From assembly GCA_945865645.1 (NCBI GenBank), contig CAMBEI010000001.1, forward strand, positions 62,001 through 126,000: DNA of 64,000 nt. Direction: 5' to 3'. The notes under the pieces were generated by a model. That model was not told the origin of the DNA. It did not search any database and was given only the letters and a program-made list of their open reading frames with translations. Origin of the DNA: Chitinophaga pinensis. GTDB lineage: Bacteria > Bacteroidota > Bacteroidia > Chitinophagales > Chitinophagaceae. Below, one piece after another: positions 8,880-18,365 of the stretch. Within the stretch, counting starts at the first letter, position 1. Each line of letters starts with the position of its first letter. The translations under genes were made by a program, and so were the position numbers.

Positions 8880-10166
8880 ATGAACCTACTTTTGATTGGC
8901 TCCGGTGGGCGGGAGCATACTTTGGCGTGGAAACTTACCCAAAGTCCGCTTTGCAGCCAGTTATTTATAGCACCAGGCAATGCCGGCACAGCATTATGCG
9001 GAACTAATTTACCCATTTCAATTTCAGATTTTGATGCTTTGGCGGCAGCCTGTAAGCAACATAATATCGATATGATATTGGTTGGCCCCGAGGAACCGCT
9101 GGTAAAAGGCATTTATGATTTTTTTAAAAATAATCCCGATTTACAAAATATAAAAGTTGTGGGGCCATCAAAAGAAGCAGCACAACTGGAGGGCAGCAAG
9201 GCTTTTGCCAAAGCTTTCATGCAAAGGCATAATATACCTACTGCTGCTTACAAAGAATTTACATCAGATAAATACATCGAAGGTGTTGAGTACATCAAAA
9301 CCCAATCGCTGCCCATTGTTTTAAAAGCCGATGGGCTGGCCGCTGGTAAAGGCGTATTGATTTGCCAGAGCTATCTGGAAGCCATGGCCGAATTTGAACT
9401 GATGTTGCTATGCTCCAAATTTGGTGAGGCCGGAAAAAAAGTGGTGATAGAAGAATTTTTAAGAGGGATTGAGTTAAGTATTTTTATTTTAACTGATGGT
9501 AAAAATTATGTTTTATTGCCCGAAGCCAAAGATTATAAAAGAATAGGAGAATCAGATACAGGACTTAACACAGGCGGTATGGGTGCTGTTAGCCCGCTGC
9601 CTTTTGTGACAGATGAATTTTTGCAAAAAGTAAAAACTAGCATTATTGAGCCAACCATCGCTGGATTTAAAAAAGATAAATTAGATTATAAAGGCTTTGT
9701 CTTTTTAGGTTTGATGAATAATGATGGCGAACCTAGCGTAATTGAATATAATTGTCGCTTGGGCGACCCCGAAACAGAAGTGGTAATACCTAGGTTAAAA
9801 AATGATTTGGTACAATTACTGACCGCAACTATAGAACAGCGCCTTAATGAAGTCACTATTGAAACAGATGATCGAGCTGTTGCTGCTGTTGTTGCCGTTA
9901 GTGGAGGGTATCCAGGAGATTATATTAAAGGAGAAATTATTCATGGTCTACAGGAATCTGTTTTACCAGGTAGTATTGTATTTCATTCTGGAACAAAAAA
10001 AGAAGGGGATGCCATTGTAACTAATGGGGGGAGGGTATTAACTGTAACCTCATTTGGAAAAACAATTACCGAAGCAGTTGAACAGTCCAATTATATGCTA
10101 GAGAAATTGTACTTTGAAGGCATGTATCACCGTAATGATGTTGGGTTTGAATTTAAAGAAAGTTGA
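8880..10166 (+). CDS. purD: Phosphoribosylamine--glycine ligase
   Basis: This 428-residue ATP-grasp enzyme joins phosphoribosylamine and glycine to give GAR, the second step of purine synthesis. The N-terminal nucleotide-fold motif G-S-G-G-R-E-H-T-L-A-W is at residues 8-18. The ATP-grasp core includes L-K-A-D-G-L-A-A-G-K-G-V and the metal-binding E-Y-N-C-R-L-G-D-P-E-T-E segment. Length is typical. It stands alone, divergent from the POT genes and 224 bases before mreB. Confidence 0.97.
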   Translation: MNLLLIGSGGREHTLAWKLTQSPLCSQLFIAPGNAGTALCGTNLPISISDFDALAAACKQHNIDMILVGPEEPLVKGIYDFFKNNPDLQNIKVVGPSKEAAQLEGSKAFAKAFMQRHNIPTAAYKEFTSDKYIEGVEYIKTQSLPIVLKADGLAAGKGVLICQSYLEAMAEFELMLLCSKFGEAGKKVVIEEFLRGIELSIFILTDGKNYVLLPEAKDYKRIGESDTGLNTGGMGAVSPLPFVTDEFLQKVKTSIIEPTIAGFKKDKLDYKGFVFLGLMNNDGEPSVIEYNCRLGDPETEVVIPRLKNDLVQLLTATIEQRLNEVTIETDDRAVAAVVAVSGGYPGDYIKGEIIHGLQESVLPGSIVFHSGTKKEGDAIVTNGGRVLTVTSFGKTITEAVEQSNYMLEKLYFEGMYHRNDVGFEFKES

Positions 10167-10322
10167 TTTTTGTAATTTAATTCTTCCTTTTAGGGGCATA
10201 CAAAACAAAATAAACAATTTCCATTGCTTTAAAATTAAGCAAAATTTGTAAGTATAAATTCTTTGTCAAAATAGTCCAATGTAAAGTATTCTGTAAAATG
10301 TTGAAAAATAAAGAATTTGCGG

Positions 10323-10353
10323 TTGTTAATTCAAATAATTTCCACCAACTTTG
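10323..10353 (+). promoter_or_regulatory. Predicted promoter of the mre operon
   Basis: A TTG at 10323-10325 is followed after 20 bases by CAACTTTG (10346-10353), one base off the TAnnTTTG box. The mreB ATG lies 37 bases downstream. Confidence 0.4.
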
Positions 10354-10390
10354 CCTACGTAAATTAAAATTCTCTTTCACATAAAACGAT

Positions 10391-11416
10391 ATGGGCCTTT
10401 TTAACTTTTTTACACAGGAAATAGCAATTGATTTAGGTACAGCAAATACCCTCATTATTCATAATGACGAGATTGTTGTAAATGAACCTTCTATAGTTGC
10501 ACTAGACAGGAATAATCCAAAGAACATTTTAGCAGTGGGTAAAAAGGCATTGATGATGCATGAAAAAACCCATGAAAGCATAAGAACTGTTCGTCCGCTT
10601 AAAGACGGTGTGATAGCTGATTTTAATGCAGCCGAACTAATGATTAGGGAAATGATTAAGTTAATCTATCCTAAAAAGCCATTATTTGCACCCAGCTGGC
10701 GTATGATGATATGCATACCTAGCAGCATAACCGAAGTTGAAAAACGTGCTGTTCGTGATAGTGCTGAGCAGGCCGGAGCAAAAGAAGTTTATCTTATTCA
10801 CGAACCTATGGCTGCAGCTTTAGGTATTGGCATAGATGTAGAAGAGCCGGTTGGTAATATGATTATTGATATTGGCGGAGGCACTACAGGCATTACGGTT
10901 ATTGCACTTGCAGGTATCGTTTGCGATCAAAGTATTCGGATTGCAGGTGATGAGTTCACTGCAGATATTATGGAGGCACTACGTCGTTATCACAGTTTAT
11001 TAATTGGTGAGCGTACTGCCGAGCAAATTAAAATACAAGTTGGTTCCGCTATGAAAGATTTGGAAAACCCACCTGATGATATTCCTGTTAATGGCAGAGA
11101 TCTGGTAACGGGTATTCCAAAACAAGTTATGGTTAGCTACCAAGAAGTTGCTGAAGCTTTGGATAAAAGTATATTTAAAATAGAAGAAGCCATTTTAAAG
11201 GCTTTAGAAACAACACCTCCAGAACTTGCATCTGATATTTATCGAAGAGGCTTGTATATCACTGGTGGCGGTGCCTTGTTGAGGGGATTGGATAAAAGGT
11301 TAAATGCAAAAATTAAATTACCTGTACATATAGCCGATGATCCTTTAAAGAGTGTGGTAAGAGGTACTGGCATTGCTTTAAAACATTATGATAGGTATCC
11401 TTTTGTAATGAGATAA
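10391..11416 (+). CDS. mreB: Rod shape-determining actin homologue MreB
   Basis: A 341-residue actin-fold ATPase that forms membrane-bound filaments guiding lateral wall synthesis. Phosphate-1 motif I-D-L-G-T-A-N-T (about residues 13-20), phosphate-2 motif I-D-I-G-G-G-T-T-G and the adenosine motif T-G-G-G-A-L-L-R-G are all present, and length is normal. It opens the cluster mreB-mreC-mreD-PBP2-rodA, whose products form the elongasome. The 120-base spacer to mreC holds only weak A/T-rich repeats. Confidence 0.97.
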   Translation: MGLFNFFTQEIAIDLGTANTLIIHNDEIVVNEPSIVALDRNNPKNILAVGKKALMMHEKTHESIRTVRPLKDGVIADFNAAELMIREMIKLIYPKKPLFAPSWRMMICIPSSITEVEKRAVRDSAEQAGAKEVYLIHEPMAAALGIGIDVEEPVGNMIIDIGGGTTGITVIALAGIVCDQSIRIAGDEFTADIMEALRRYHSLLIGERTAEQIKIQVGSAMKDLENPPDDIPVNGRDLVTGIPKQVMVSYQEVAEALDKSIFKIEEAILKALETTPPELASDIYRRGLYITGGGALLRGLDKRLNAKIKLPVHIADDPLKSVVRGTGIALKHYDRYPFVMR

Positions 11417-11537
11417 CATTTTAATGTTAAATATTTAATGTTGTATTTTAAATACAGCACCAGATTTTTAGCAATAAAATAACTTAAAGTCCTTAATTCA
11501 ATATTTTTAATTTAATATTTTAAATGTTCTTTCTCGG

Positions 11538-12395
11538 GTGCGTAATATTTTTCTTTTCATTCGTCGGTATTTTAATTTAATCTTGTTTCTTTTGTTACAG
11601 GGGTTTAGTATATATTTAATTATTCATTATAGCAATTATCACAAAGCCATATTTAGTGAAACAGCAAATCAGCTTACCGGCAAGGTTAATGATAAGTATA
11701 GCCAGGTAGAATATTATTTTCAGCTAAAAAAAACAAACGACTTTCTTCTTAAGGCTAATACACAACTGTACAATAAATTAAAAGCCAATTTTCAGTTTCC
11801 AGACACAACTAGCAATTTTCTTATTGATTCTATTAAAGTAGATTCAATGGAGCGTTTTAGAAAGTATCGTTATTATGCTGCTAAAGTGGTTTATAATTCA
11901 GTAGCTGCACAAAATAATTTTATTGTATTGAGCAGGGGATCTGCTAATAATATTAAAGAAGGAATGGGTATTATTGATATCAATAGTGGAGTAGTTGGTA
12001 TTGTTACAGAAGCAAATGCTGAGTTTGCTGTTGTAATGAGTTTGCTACATAAAGATAGCCACTTGAGCGGTAAATTATTAAAGGGTGGCGAAACAGGAAC
12101 ATTAAATTGGGATGGTAAAACACCTAATATTATTTCATTAAATGGAATTGCAAAAAATGCGAAAGTAGCTATAGGCGATACCGTAATTTCTAGCGGTTAT
12201 AGTACCAGCATACCTAAAGGAATGATGATGGGTATTGTGCAGGAAGTGAAATCTGACAAAAGCACTAATAATTTTTTAATTAAATTTAAATCATCTGCTA
12301 ATTTTTATAATCTTGAATATGTGTATGCTATAGATAATAGCCAAACTGAAAGTATAAAAATTATTTTAGAAAAAGTAAAACAAAAAACCCAGTAA
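11538..12395 (+). CDS. mreC: Rod shape-determining protein MreC
   Basis: A 285-residue periplasmic scaffold of the elongasome. It has a single N-terminal membrane segment (about residues 10-30), a coiled-coil stretch (about 40-85) and the paired beta-barrel domain with motifs V-V-G-I-V and G-D-T-V-I-S-S-G. The start is GTG, giving M-R-N-I-F-L-F-I-R-R, with Arg residues before the membrane segment as expected. It is followed 15 bases later by mreD. Function is inferred from family and context. Confidence 0.94.
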   Translation: MRNIFLFIRRYFNLILFLLLQGFSIYLIIHYSNYHKAIFSETANQLTGKVNDKYSQVEYYFQLKKTNDFLLKANTQLYNKLKANFQFPDTTSNFLIDSIKVDSMERFRKYRYYAAKVVYNSVAAQNNFIVLSRGSANNIKEGMGIIDINSGVVGIVTEANAEFAVVMSLLHKDSHLSGKLLKGGETGTLNWDGKTPNIISLNGIAKNAKVAIGDTVISSGYSTSIPKGMMMGIVQEVKSDKSTNNFLIKFKSSANFYNLEYVYAIDNSQTESIKIILEKVKQKTQ

Positions 12396-12410
12396 TTCTG
12401 CTATTAAAAA

Positions 12411-12944
12411 ATGAATTCACTTGTAAAAAATATTATTCGTTTTTCATTATTTATTTTAGTACAAATATTTATACTAGATAAAATTCATTTACACCAAATG
12501 ATTACACCCTATATTTATTTTTTGTTTATTATTTGGCTTCCTTTTCGTTTAGGACATACACAGCAATTACTTATAGCATTTGCATTAGGGTTTACCATAG
12601 ATAGTTTTCGTCACCACCCTGGATTTCACACAGCTGCTTGTTTGTTAATAGCCTACATTAGGCCTTTATTGATTAATCTTTTCAACCCTCAGGAATTTGC
12701 CGATAGTAATTATGAAGAACCATCGATAAAAAGTATGGGGGGTATTTTACCTTATATTATTTTTATTGGGGTACTGACTTTTATACATCATGGCTGGTTA
12801 TTTTTATTGGAAGCATGGCAGTTTGGAGATATTTGGTATTTTTTAGTAAAAACATTATTGTCAACTGTTTTAAGTTTGCTATTAATTTTAATTACCGAAT
12901 TATTATTTACCCGGCAGCAAAAATTTAGAACTAACACAGTTTAA
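12411..12944 (+). CDS. mreD: Rod shape-determining protein MreD
   Basis: A 177-residue integral membrane protein with five or six hydrophobic segments, of the size expected for MreD. The L-G-F-T-I-D-S-F-R-H-H-P-G-F-H-T-A-A motif is characteristic of Bacteroidota MreD. It lies between mreC and the PBP2 gene and should link MreC to the cell-wall synthases in the inner membrane. Confidence 0.9.
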   Translation: MNSLVKNIIRFSLFILVQIFILDKIHLHQMITPYIYFLFIIWLPFRLGHTQQLLIAFALGFTIDSFRHHPGFHTAACLLIAYIRPLLINLFNPQEFADSNYEEPSIKSMGGILPYIIFIGVLTFIHHGWLFLLEAWQFGDIWYFLVKTLLSTVLSLLLILITELLFTRQQKFRTNTV

Positions 12945-13000
12945 AAGCACGCAGTAAGTAGCAGGCAAAAAGTATAAAAAATTAAAATCGTAAATCAACC

Positions 13001-15133
13001 TTGTCTGTATTTAATCAATCAAGAAAAAATGTTATCCTGCTGGTTTTTACCGGCATGTTTGTAGTTATTTTCCTGCAATTAATAAATCTGCAAATATTTT
13101 CTTCAAAATATAAAGTAGATGCTGATAATCAGGGTACTTTTCGCAAAGTTATTTATCCTGATCGTGGTATCGTTTTTGATCGCAAGGGGCGATCTATTTT
13201 ACAAAACACAGTTATTTATGATTTAATGGTTATCCCTGGTAAAATAAAAGATACTGATACCGCCACCCTATGCAATATTTTAGATATTGACTTAACCGAA
13301 TTTAATAAAAGAATAATCTCCGCTATCATAAAAAACAAAAGCTATCGAGCATCAATTTTCGAATCTATGCTTAGTAACGAAAAGATGGCTAAGCTTAATG
13401 AAAATTTATACAAACTTGCTCCTGGTTATTTTATGCAAGAACGTTCAGTAAGAGATTATCCTTATGATGCAGGAGGTAATATTTTTGGATATTTAGGCGA
13501 AGTAGATTCTAATATTTTAAAAAATCCTATATACGAAGGTTATGTAATGGGTGATTATATAGGGCGCACAGGGTTGGAAAAAACCTATGAAAAAGTTCTG
13601 ATGGGTCAACGTGGCATAGAATTTTTATTAAGAGATAATAAAAATCGTATAACCGGACAGCTTGAAGATGGGAAATTTGATACTGCTGCTATTGCAGGTA
13701 AAAATATGTACACTTCTATTGATATAGAACTGCAGGCACTCGGCGAAAAATTAATGCAAAATAAATTAGGATCTATTGTAGCCGTTGATCCAAAAACTGG
13801 GGGTATAATTGCTATGATAAGCAGCCCCACTTATCAACCCAAACTATTAACAGGTGCAGAAAGAAAAAAACATTATGCTGCATTATTATTGAGTCCCGCA
13901 CGCCCATTATTTAATCGTTCTGTTAGCGCAAGCTATTCACCCGGATCTACCTTTAAAACGCTACAAGCATTGGTAGGGTTGCACGAAAAAGTAATAACAA
14001 CTTCTTTCACTGTTTCTTGTTCTGGTGCATTTTATGGTTGCGGTTCGGGCAAACCTATGAGGTGCTTAGATTTTGGAACTTTTGATTTAAGAAATGCAAT
14101 TAGAATGAGTGACAACACTTATTTTGCTACCGTAATGCAACGTGTTATAACAAATCCAAAATACCCCAGTCAGGATAGTAGCTTAGCAGTTTGGGATAGA
14201 TATATGTATGCATTTGGATTAGGGCATCGGCTTGGAATTGATGTGCCATCAGAAAGGCCTGGCAATATTCCAACCCCTAAAGATTTTAATAAAATTTATG
14301 GAAAAGGAGCGTGGAATTATTGCAATTTTAGATCAGTAAGTATTGGACAAGGAGAGGTAAGTACAACACCTATTCAAACAGCAAATGAAATGGCATATAT
14401 TGCTAACAAAGGCTGGTATATTATTCCGCATTTAGTTGATTCAATTGAAGAGGGCGATAAATTTAATCTCTTATCAAAATATAAAGAAAAGCATAGCGCA
14501 ATGGATATACCCGATAGTATATTTGATGTGGTACAAGGAGGCATGCAGGATGTGGTTGATAAAGGAACTGGCGCTGGGGCCAAAGTGCCAGGGATTGTTA
14601 TCTGTGGAAAAACAGGTACCGTAGAAAATTATTACAGAGGTATAAAACAACCCAACCATGCTTTCTTTTGTGGCTTTGCTCCAAGAGATAATCCAAAAAT
14701 TGCTATTATGTGCGTTGTAGAAAATAGTGGCCGCTTTGGGGGTACCTATGCAGCACCCATTGTTGGGTTAATGATTGAAAAATATTTAAACGATACAATC
14801 GCTAAATCAAGAGAAGCTATTGTAGAAAAGTTTACCAAATTAAATTTAATACCACCACGTATTTATAGTGAAATGAAATCAGTTGACTCTCTATTACATA
14901 AAAAAGATTCAGCATATTTAATTGCCAAAGGATATATAAAATTAATACGAGAGGGAATAGAAATGGATGTGACTGATGAGCAAGAAATTTTAGATCAAAT
15001 TAAAAAAGAAAAAGAAAACGTAAAAAAGAAACAACAACAAAAACAAAATAGCGATAGTAAATTAAAAGTTAAGCCAGAAGCAATTTTATCAACAGAAAAA
15101 AAGAAACCAGAATTAAAAGATTCAATCAGATAA
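13001..15133 (+). CDS. mrdA: Penicillin-binding protein 2 (elongation transpeptidase)
   Basis: A 710-residue class B PBP that cross-links peptidoglycan during rod elongation. One N-terminal membrane segment (about 10-31) is followed by the dimerisation domain and the transpeptidase domain. Catalytic motifs are S316-T-F-K319, S370-D-N372 and K537-T-G539. The start is TTG at 13001; the next in-frame Met is inside the membrane segment, so TTG is preferred. The C-terminal tail (about 655-710) is rich in Lys and Gln and likely disordered. Its gene sits directly before rodA, its partner glycosyltransferase. Confidence 0.96.
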   Translation: MSVFNQSRKNVILLVFTGMFVVIFLQLINLQIFSSKYKVDADNQGTFRKVIYPDRGIVFDRKGRSILQNTVIYDLMVIPGKIKDTDTATLCNILDIDLTEFNKRIISAIIKNKSYRASIFESMLSNEKMAKLNENLYKLAPGYFMQERSVRDYPYDAGGNIFGYLGEVDSNILKNPIYEGYVMGDYIGRTGLEKTYEKVLMGQRGIEFLLRDNKNRITGQLEDGKFDTAAIAGKNMYTSIDIELQALGEKLMQNKLGSIVAVDPKTGGIIAMISSPTYQPKLLTGAERKKHYAALLLSPARPLFNRSVSASYSPGSTFKTLQALVGLHEKVITTSFTVSCSGAFYGCGSGKPMRCLDFGTFDLRNAIRMSDNTYFATVMQRVITNPKYPSQDSSLAVWDRYMYAFGLGHRLGIDVPSERPGNIPTPKDFNKIYGKGAWNYCNFRSVSIGQGEVSTTPIQTANEMAYIANKGWYIIPHLVDSIEEGDKFNLLSKYKEKHSAMDIPDSIFDVVQGGMQDVVDKGTGAGAKVPGIVICGKTGTVENYYRGIKQPNHAFFCGFAPRDNPKIAIMCVVENSGRFGGTYAAPIVGLMIEKYLNDTIAKSREAIVEKFTKLNLIPPRIYSEMKSVDSLLHKKDSAYLIAKGYIKLIREGIEMDVTDEQEILDQIKKEKENVKKKQQQKQNSDSKLKVKPEAILSTEKKKPELKDSIR

Positions 15134-15171
15134 TCTAAAATTTAGGTTCAAAGCTAGCTGCTTTAAAAATT

Positions 15172-16524
15172 ATGTATTCAAAAAATCTAACCATATCAAA
15201 AGGAATAGATTGGCCGATGGTTTGGCTATATGCCTTTATTGTAATTTTTGGAATTATTTGTATTTATTCTGTGGAGTATAAAACAACAGATAATTTTATA
15301 CAAACTCTGGTTGGATTTAAGAAAAATTACAGTAAACAACTATTCTTTTTTGCCGCTTGTGCTGTGTTAGCTATTTTTATTTTATTAACTGATAGTAAAC
15401 TCTTTACCGCAACATCTAATATCTCTTACCTTATAGGTATTTTATTAATACTGGCAACATTTATTGTGGGTAAGGAAATTAAAGGATCTAAAAGCTGGAT
15501 ACCACTTGGTTTTATGAATTTACAACCAGTTGAACTTTGTAAAATATTTACCGCTCTAGCATTGTCTAAATATTTATCAATGCCTGAAACGGATTTTAAA
15601 AAACCTAAGTCGCAAATAATTGCTGCAGCCATCTCATTTGCTCCATCTGTGCTTTCTATACTACAGGGCGAAACAGGATTAGCATTGGTTTATTTTTCTT
15701 TTTTAATTCCCATGTACCGCGAGGGCTTACCTCCTGGGTATTTAATTGCTGGTGCTTCCATGGCTGTTTTATTAGTCGTTTCACTTTTATTTGAGGCCAA
15801 AACTTTACTAATAGCATTTACAATTATAGCTATTTTATTTTTTTATTTTAATCGTCGCAGAATAAAAAGAAATAAACAGATATTATTAATTATAGTTGTT
15901 GTATGGAGTTTTAGCTCAATTTTTGTTGGAGCTATAGTGCCCTATACCTTTAAAAATGTGTTTAAACAATATCAAGCAGACAGAATTTTTAGTATGGTGG
16001 GTGTTGATAATCCTTTTGCAGATGAAATAATAAGCGATATGTCTGTAGCAGAAGAACAAAAAATCAAACAAAAAAAGACGGAGCAACAAAATTATAATGT
16101 AAAACAGTCTAAAATTGCTATTGGCTCGGGTGGTTTTTTTGGAAAAGGGTTTTTAAAAGGAACTCAAACTCGAGGCGATTTTGTACCCGAGCAACATACC
16201 GATTTTATTTTTACTTCGGTAGGCGAAAATTTTGGTTTTCTCGGCAGCGGATTATTAATGTTTTTATACCTTATTTTTTTATTGCGCATTATAAGAATTG
16301 CGGAACGACAACGAAGTACTTTTAGTAGGGTGTATGCGTATTCTGTTGCCGGCATCATGTTTTTTCATGTGGCTGTTAATATTTGTGTAACTATTGGTCT
16401 AGCACCAGTTATTGGTATTACATTACCCTTAATGAGTTATGGAGGCTCCTCTCTGTTAACATTTACTATTCTCATTTTTGTATTGATTAAACTAGATGCA
16501 GATCGCCAGATGGTGTTAAGATAA
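15172..16524 (+). CDS. rodA: Rod shape-determining SEDS glycosyltransferase RodA
   Basis: A 450-residue SEDS-family membrane protein that polymerises lipid II glycan strands with PBP2. About ten membrane segments are present, with the family signatures K-S-W-I-P-L-G-F-M-N-L-Q-P-V-E (about 110-124) and the C-terminal G-L-A-P-V-I-G-I-T-L-P-L-M-S-Y-G-G-S-S. A charged loop near residues 285-312 (E-E-Q-K-I-K-Q-K-K-T-E-Q-Q) extends the large extracytoplasmic loop. It is the last gene of the elongasome cluster and is convergent with the permease gene. Confidence 0.95.
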   Translation: MYSKNLTISKGIDWPMVWLYAFIVIFGIICIYSVEYKTTDNFIQTLVGFKKNYSKQLFFFAACAVLAIFILLTDSKLFTATSNISYLIGILLILATFIVGKEIKGSKSWIPLGFMNLQPVELCKIFTALALSKYLSMPETDFKKPKSQIIAAAISFAPSVLSILQGETGLALVYFSFLIPMYREGLPPGYLIAGASMAVLLVVSLLFEAKTLLIAFTIIAILFFYFNRRRIKRNKQILLIIVVVWSFSSIFVGAIVPYTFKNVFKQYQADRIFSMVGVDNPFADEIISDMSVAEEQKIKQKKTEQQNYNVKQSKIAIGSGGFFGKGFLKGTQTRGDFVPEQHTDFIFTSVGENFGFLGSGLLMFLYLIFLLRIIRIAERQRSTFSRVYAYSVAGIMFFHVAVNICVTIGLAPVIGITLPLMSYGGSSLLTFTILIFVLIKLDADRQMVLR

Positions 16525-16591
16525 ATGCACTGGCAGCATTTTATACTGTTGCTAAATTTTTTTTACCCTACTCGTTGTTCAACATCGTATC

Positions 16592-17824
16592 TTAAGAAAC
16601 GGCACTTGATGTAGATGCACTTTGTTTACTTGCTTTGTGTGCAGGAAACCACGCCGCAATAAATGAAATGGCGGTTGCTGTTATAGCCACTAAAACAAAA
16701 TCGAAAGCAACTAATTTTACTGGAAAATAATCCAATAAAAAAGAACCCCCTGCTAATTTTATAATTTTAAATTTAAGTTGAGCGAGGCAAATTATAGTAG
16801 CCATAATAATACCTGTAATTGTGCCAATGCTACCTAATAATAAGCCCTCGCTTAAAAATATTTTTAGAATACTCTTTTCGCTTGCTCCCATACTTTGTAA
16901 AACGCTAATGTCTTTTCTTTTTTCAAGCACCAACATGGTTAATGCACTTATCATATTAAATGCTGCAATAATAAGTATTAAAGTTAGCACACCATAGATG
17001 GCCCATTTTTCCAGTTTCATGGTATAATAAAGACTGCTATTTTGTTCGTATTTGGTTTGTATTTTATATTTTTTCCCTAGTAGTAATTCAATGCTGTTGC
17101 TCGCATTTTCTGGATCAATATTTTCTTTAAGCTTTATTTTTACTGCACTATATTCATGTGTAGTAAAACCCATCTGGCTTTTTACAAACCCAATATTAGT
17201 AATTGCATATTTATCATCAAACTCTTGCTGAATAGTAAATGAACCCGAAGGCTTTATAAATCCTTCACTTAAAGATTGTAACGGATCATTATTAATGCTA
17301 TTTCTTCTTGGCAAAATAACGGTTAATTCATCTGCCGGATATGCAGGGTCAAAATTTAATGCAGCTGCATACTGAATGCCCGAACCAGTCACTAAGTAAG
17401 GATTTTCGGCTGTGCCCGTAAAGTACTTTCCTCTAGTTATTTTTTCGGCAACCCGAGTAACTTGGTTGTAATTATCATCAACACCCTTTAAATAAATAAC
17501 TGTTTGGGCATCAAAGTTTTTAAGTAGGGCTTTTTCTTCAGCAATTAAAGAAAAAATGGCAACAGAGGGTTCTTTGTTAAGAGAGGCAATTTGTTCAGCA
17601 GAAAGTATGAAAGTTTTTCCGTTTGCTGGTAAAATTTTAATATCCGAATAAAATGTAGAGTATAATGATTTAACCAAATCCTCAAATCCATTAAAAACAC
17701 TTAGAACCAAAATTTGACAGCAGGTAGCAAAAGCAATTACACCTACCGTAACCCATGCAATAATATTAATGGCATTGGCGCTTTTTTTTGCTTTAAAATA
17801 TCTCCAGGCAAAGATTAAATACAT
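16592..17824 (-). CDS. LolC/E-FtsX type ABC transporter permease
   Basis: A 410-residue permease with the LolC/LolE/MacB-like layout: one N-terminal membrane segment (about 20-45), a periplasmic domain of some 220 residues, and three C-terminal segments (about 270-395) forming the FtsX domain. By homology it may extract lipoproteins from the inner membrane for delivery to the outer membrane, but no ATPase partner gene lies beside it. It is downstream of rbfA with a 111-base spacer and probably shares its transcript. The exact substrate remains open. Confidence 0.85.
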   Translation of the reverse strand: MYLIFAWRYFKAKKSANAINIIAWVTVGVIAFATCCQILVLSVFNGFEDLVKSLYSTFYSDIKILPANGKTFILSAEQIASLNKEPSVAIFSLIAEEKALLKNFDAQTVIYLKGVDDNYNQVTRVAEKITRGKYFTGTAENPYLVTGSGIQYAAALNFDPAYPADELTVILPRRNSINNDPLQSLSEGFIKPSGSFTIQQEFDDKYAITNIGFVKSQMGFTTHEYSAVKIKLKENIDPENASNSIELLLGKKYKIQTKYEQNSSLYYTMKLEKWAIYGVLTLILIIAAFNMISALTMLVLEKRKDISVLQSMGASEKSILKIFLSEGLLLGSIGTITGIIMATIICLAQLKFKIIKLAGGSFLLDYFPVKLVAFDFVLVAITATAISFIAAWFPAHKASKQSASTSSAVS

Positions 17825-17935
17825 GATTTTTAGTTCGGCGTTTTTAGTGCTTAGTTTTTAGTTTGTTGTTGTAAGCGCTTAATTAATGCTAGAATAAAAT
17901 AGGCAAACTGCAAACTAAGTACTTATTATTAGTAA

Positions 17936-18301
17936 CTAAACCTCACCATCCTCTTTCTTAATATCCTTAAATATCTTATCCATTTTATCTACATAATCTA
18001 ACGTGTCGTCTATAAAAAAAATAAGTTTGGGCATACTGCGAAGCTGGTGGCGTACCCTGGAGGTTAATTCTTTTTTTATCTCCCAACTCCGTTCTTCAAT
18101 TTTTTTAAGGGCATCAAAACTATCTGTAACCTTAAAAAAGCTTAAATAAATTCTTGCTTCATACAAGTCGGGCGTAATTTTTACCGAGGATATGGAAACC
18201 ATTCCTCCATCTATCATCGATAGTCCTAATCGTTGAAAAATATCGCTCAATTCTTTATTAAGTAACCCCGCCACCATTTTCTGTCTTTTACCTTCTACCA
18301 T
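17936..18301 (-). CDS. rbfA: Ribosome-binding factor A
   Basis: A 121-residue KH-fold protein that helps mature the 16S rRNA 5' end in the 30S subunit. Family motifs include the N-terminal E-G-K-R-Q-K-M-V-A-G-L-L-N-K-E-L and the C-terminal L-R-S-M-P-K-L-I-F-F-I-D-D-T-L-D-Y segment. Length is typical. It is divergent from the ABC exporter gene with 64 bases between the starts. Confidence 0.95.
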   Translation of the reverse strand: MVEGKRQKMVAGLLNKELSDIFQRLGLSMIDGGMVSISSVKITPDLYEARIYLSFFKVTDSFDALKKIEERSWEIKKELTSRVRHQLRSMPKLIFFIDDTLDYVDKMDKIFKDIKKEDGEV

Positions 18302-18365
18302 TTTGTTTATGCTTTAATCACTGTAAAATTAGTTACTTTGCCCATTCTATTCAGAATTATTACGC

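Noticed and set aside
10177..10455. 92-residue minus-strand frame overlapping the mreB start
   Set aside because: It overlaps the mreB promoter and N-terminus and has no family features.
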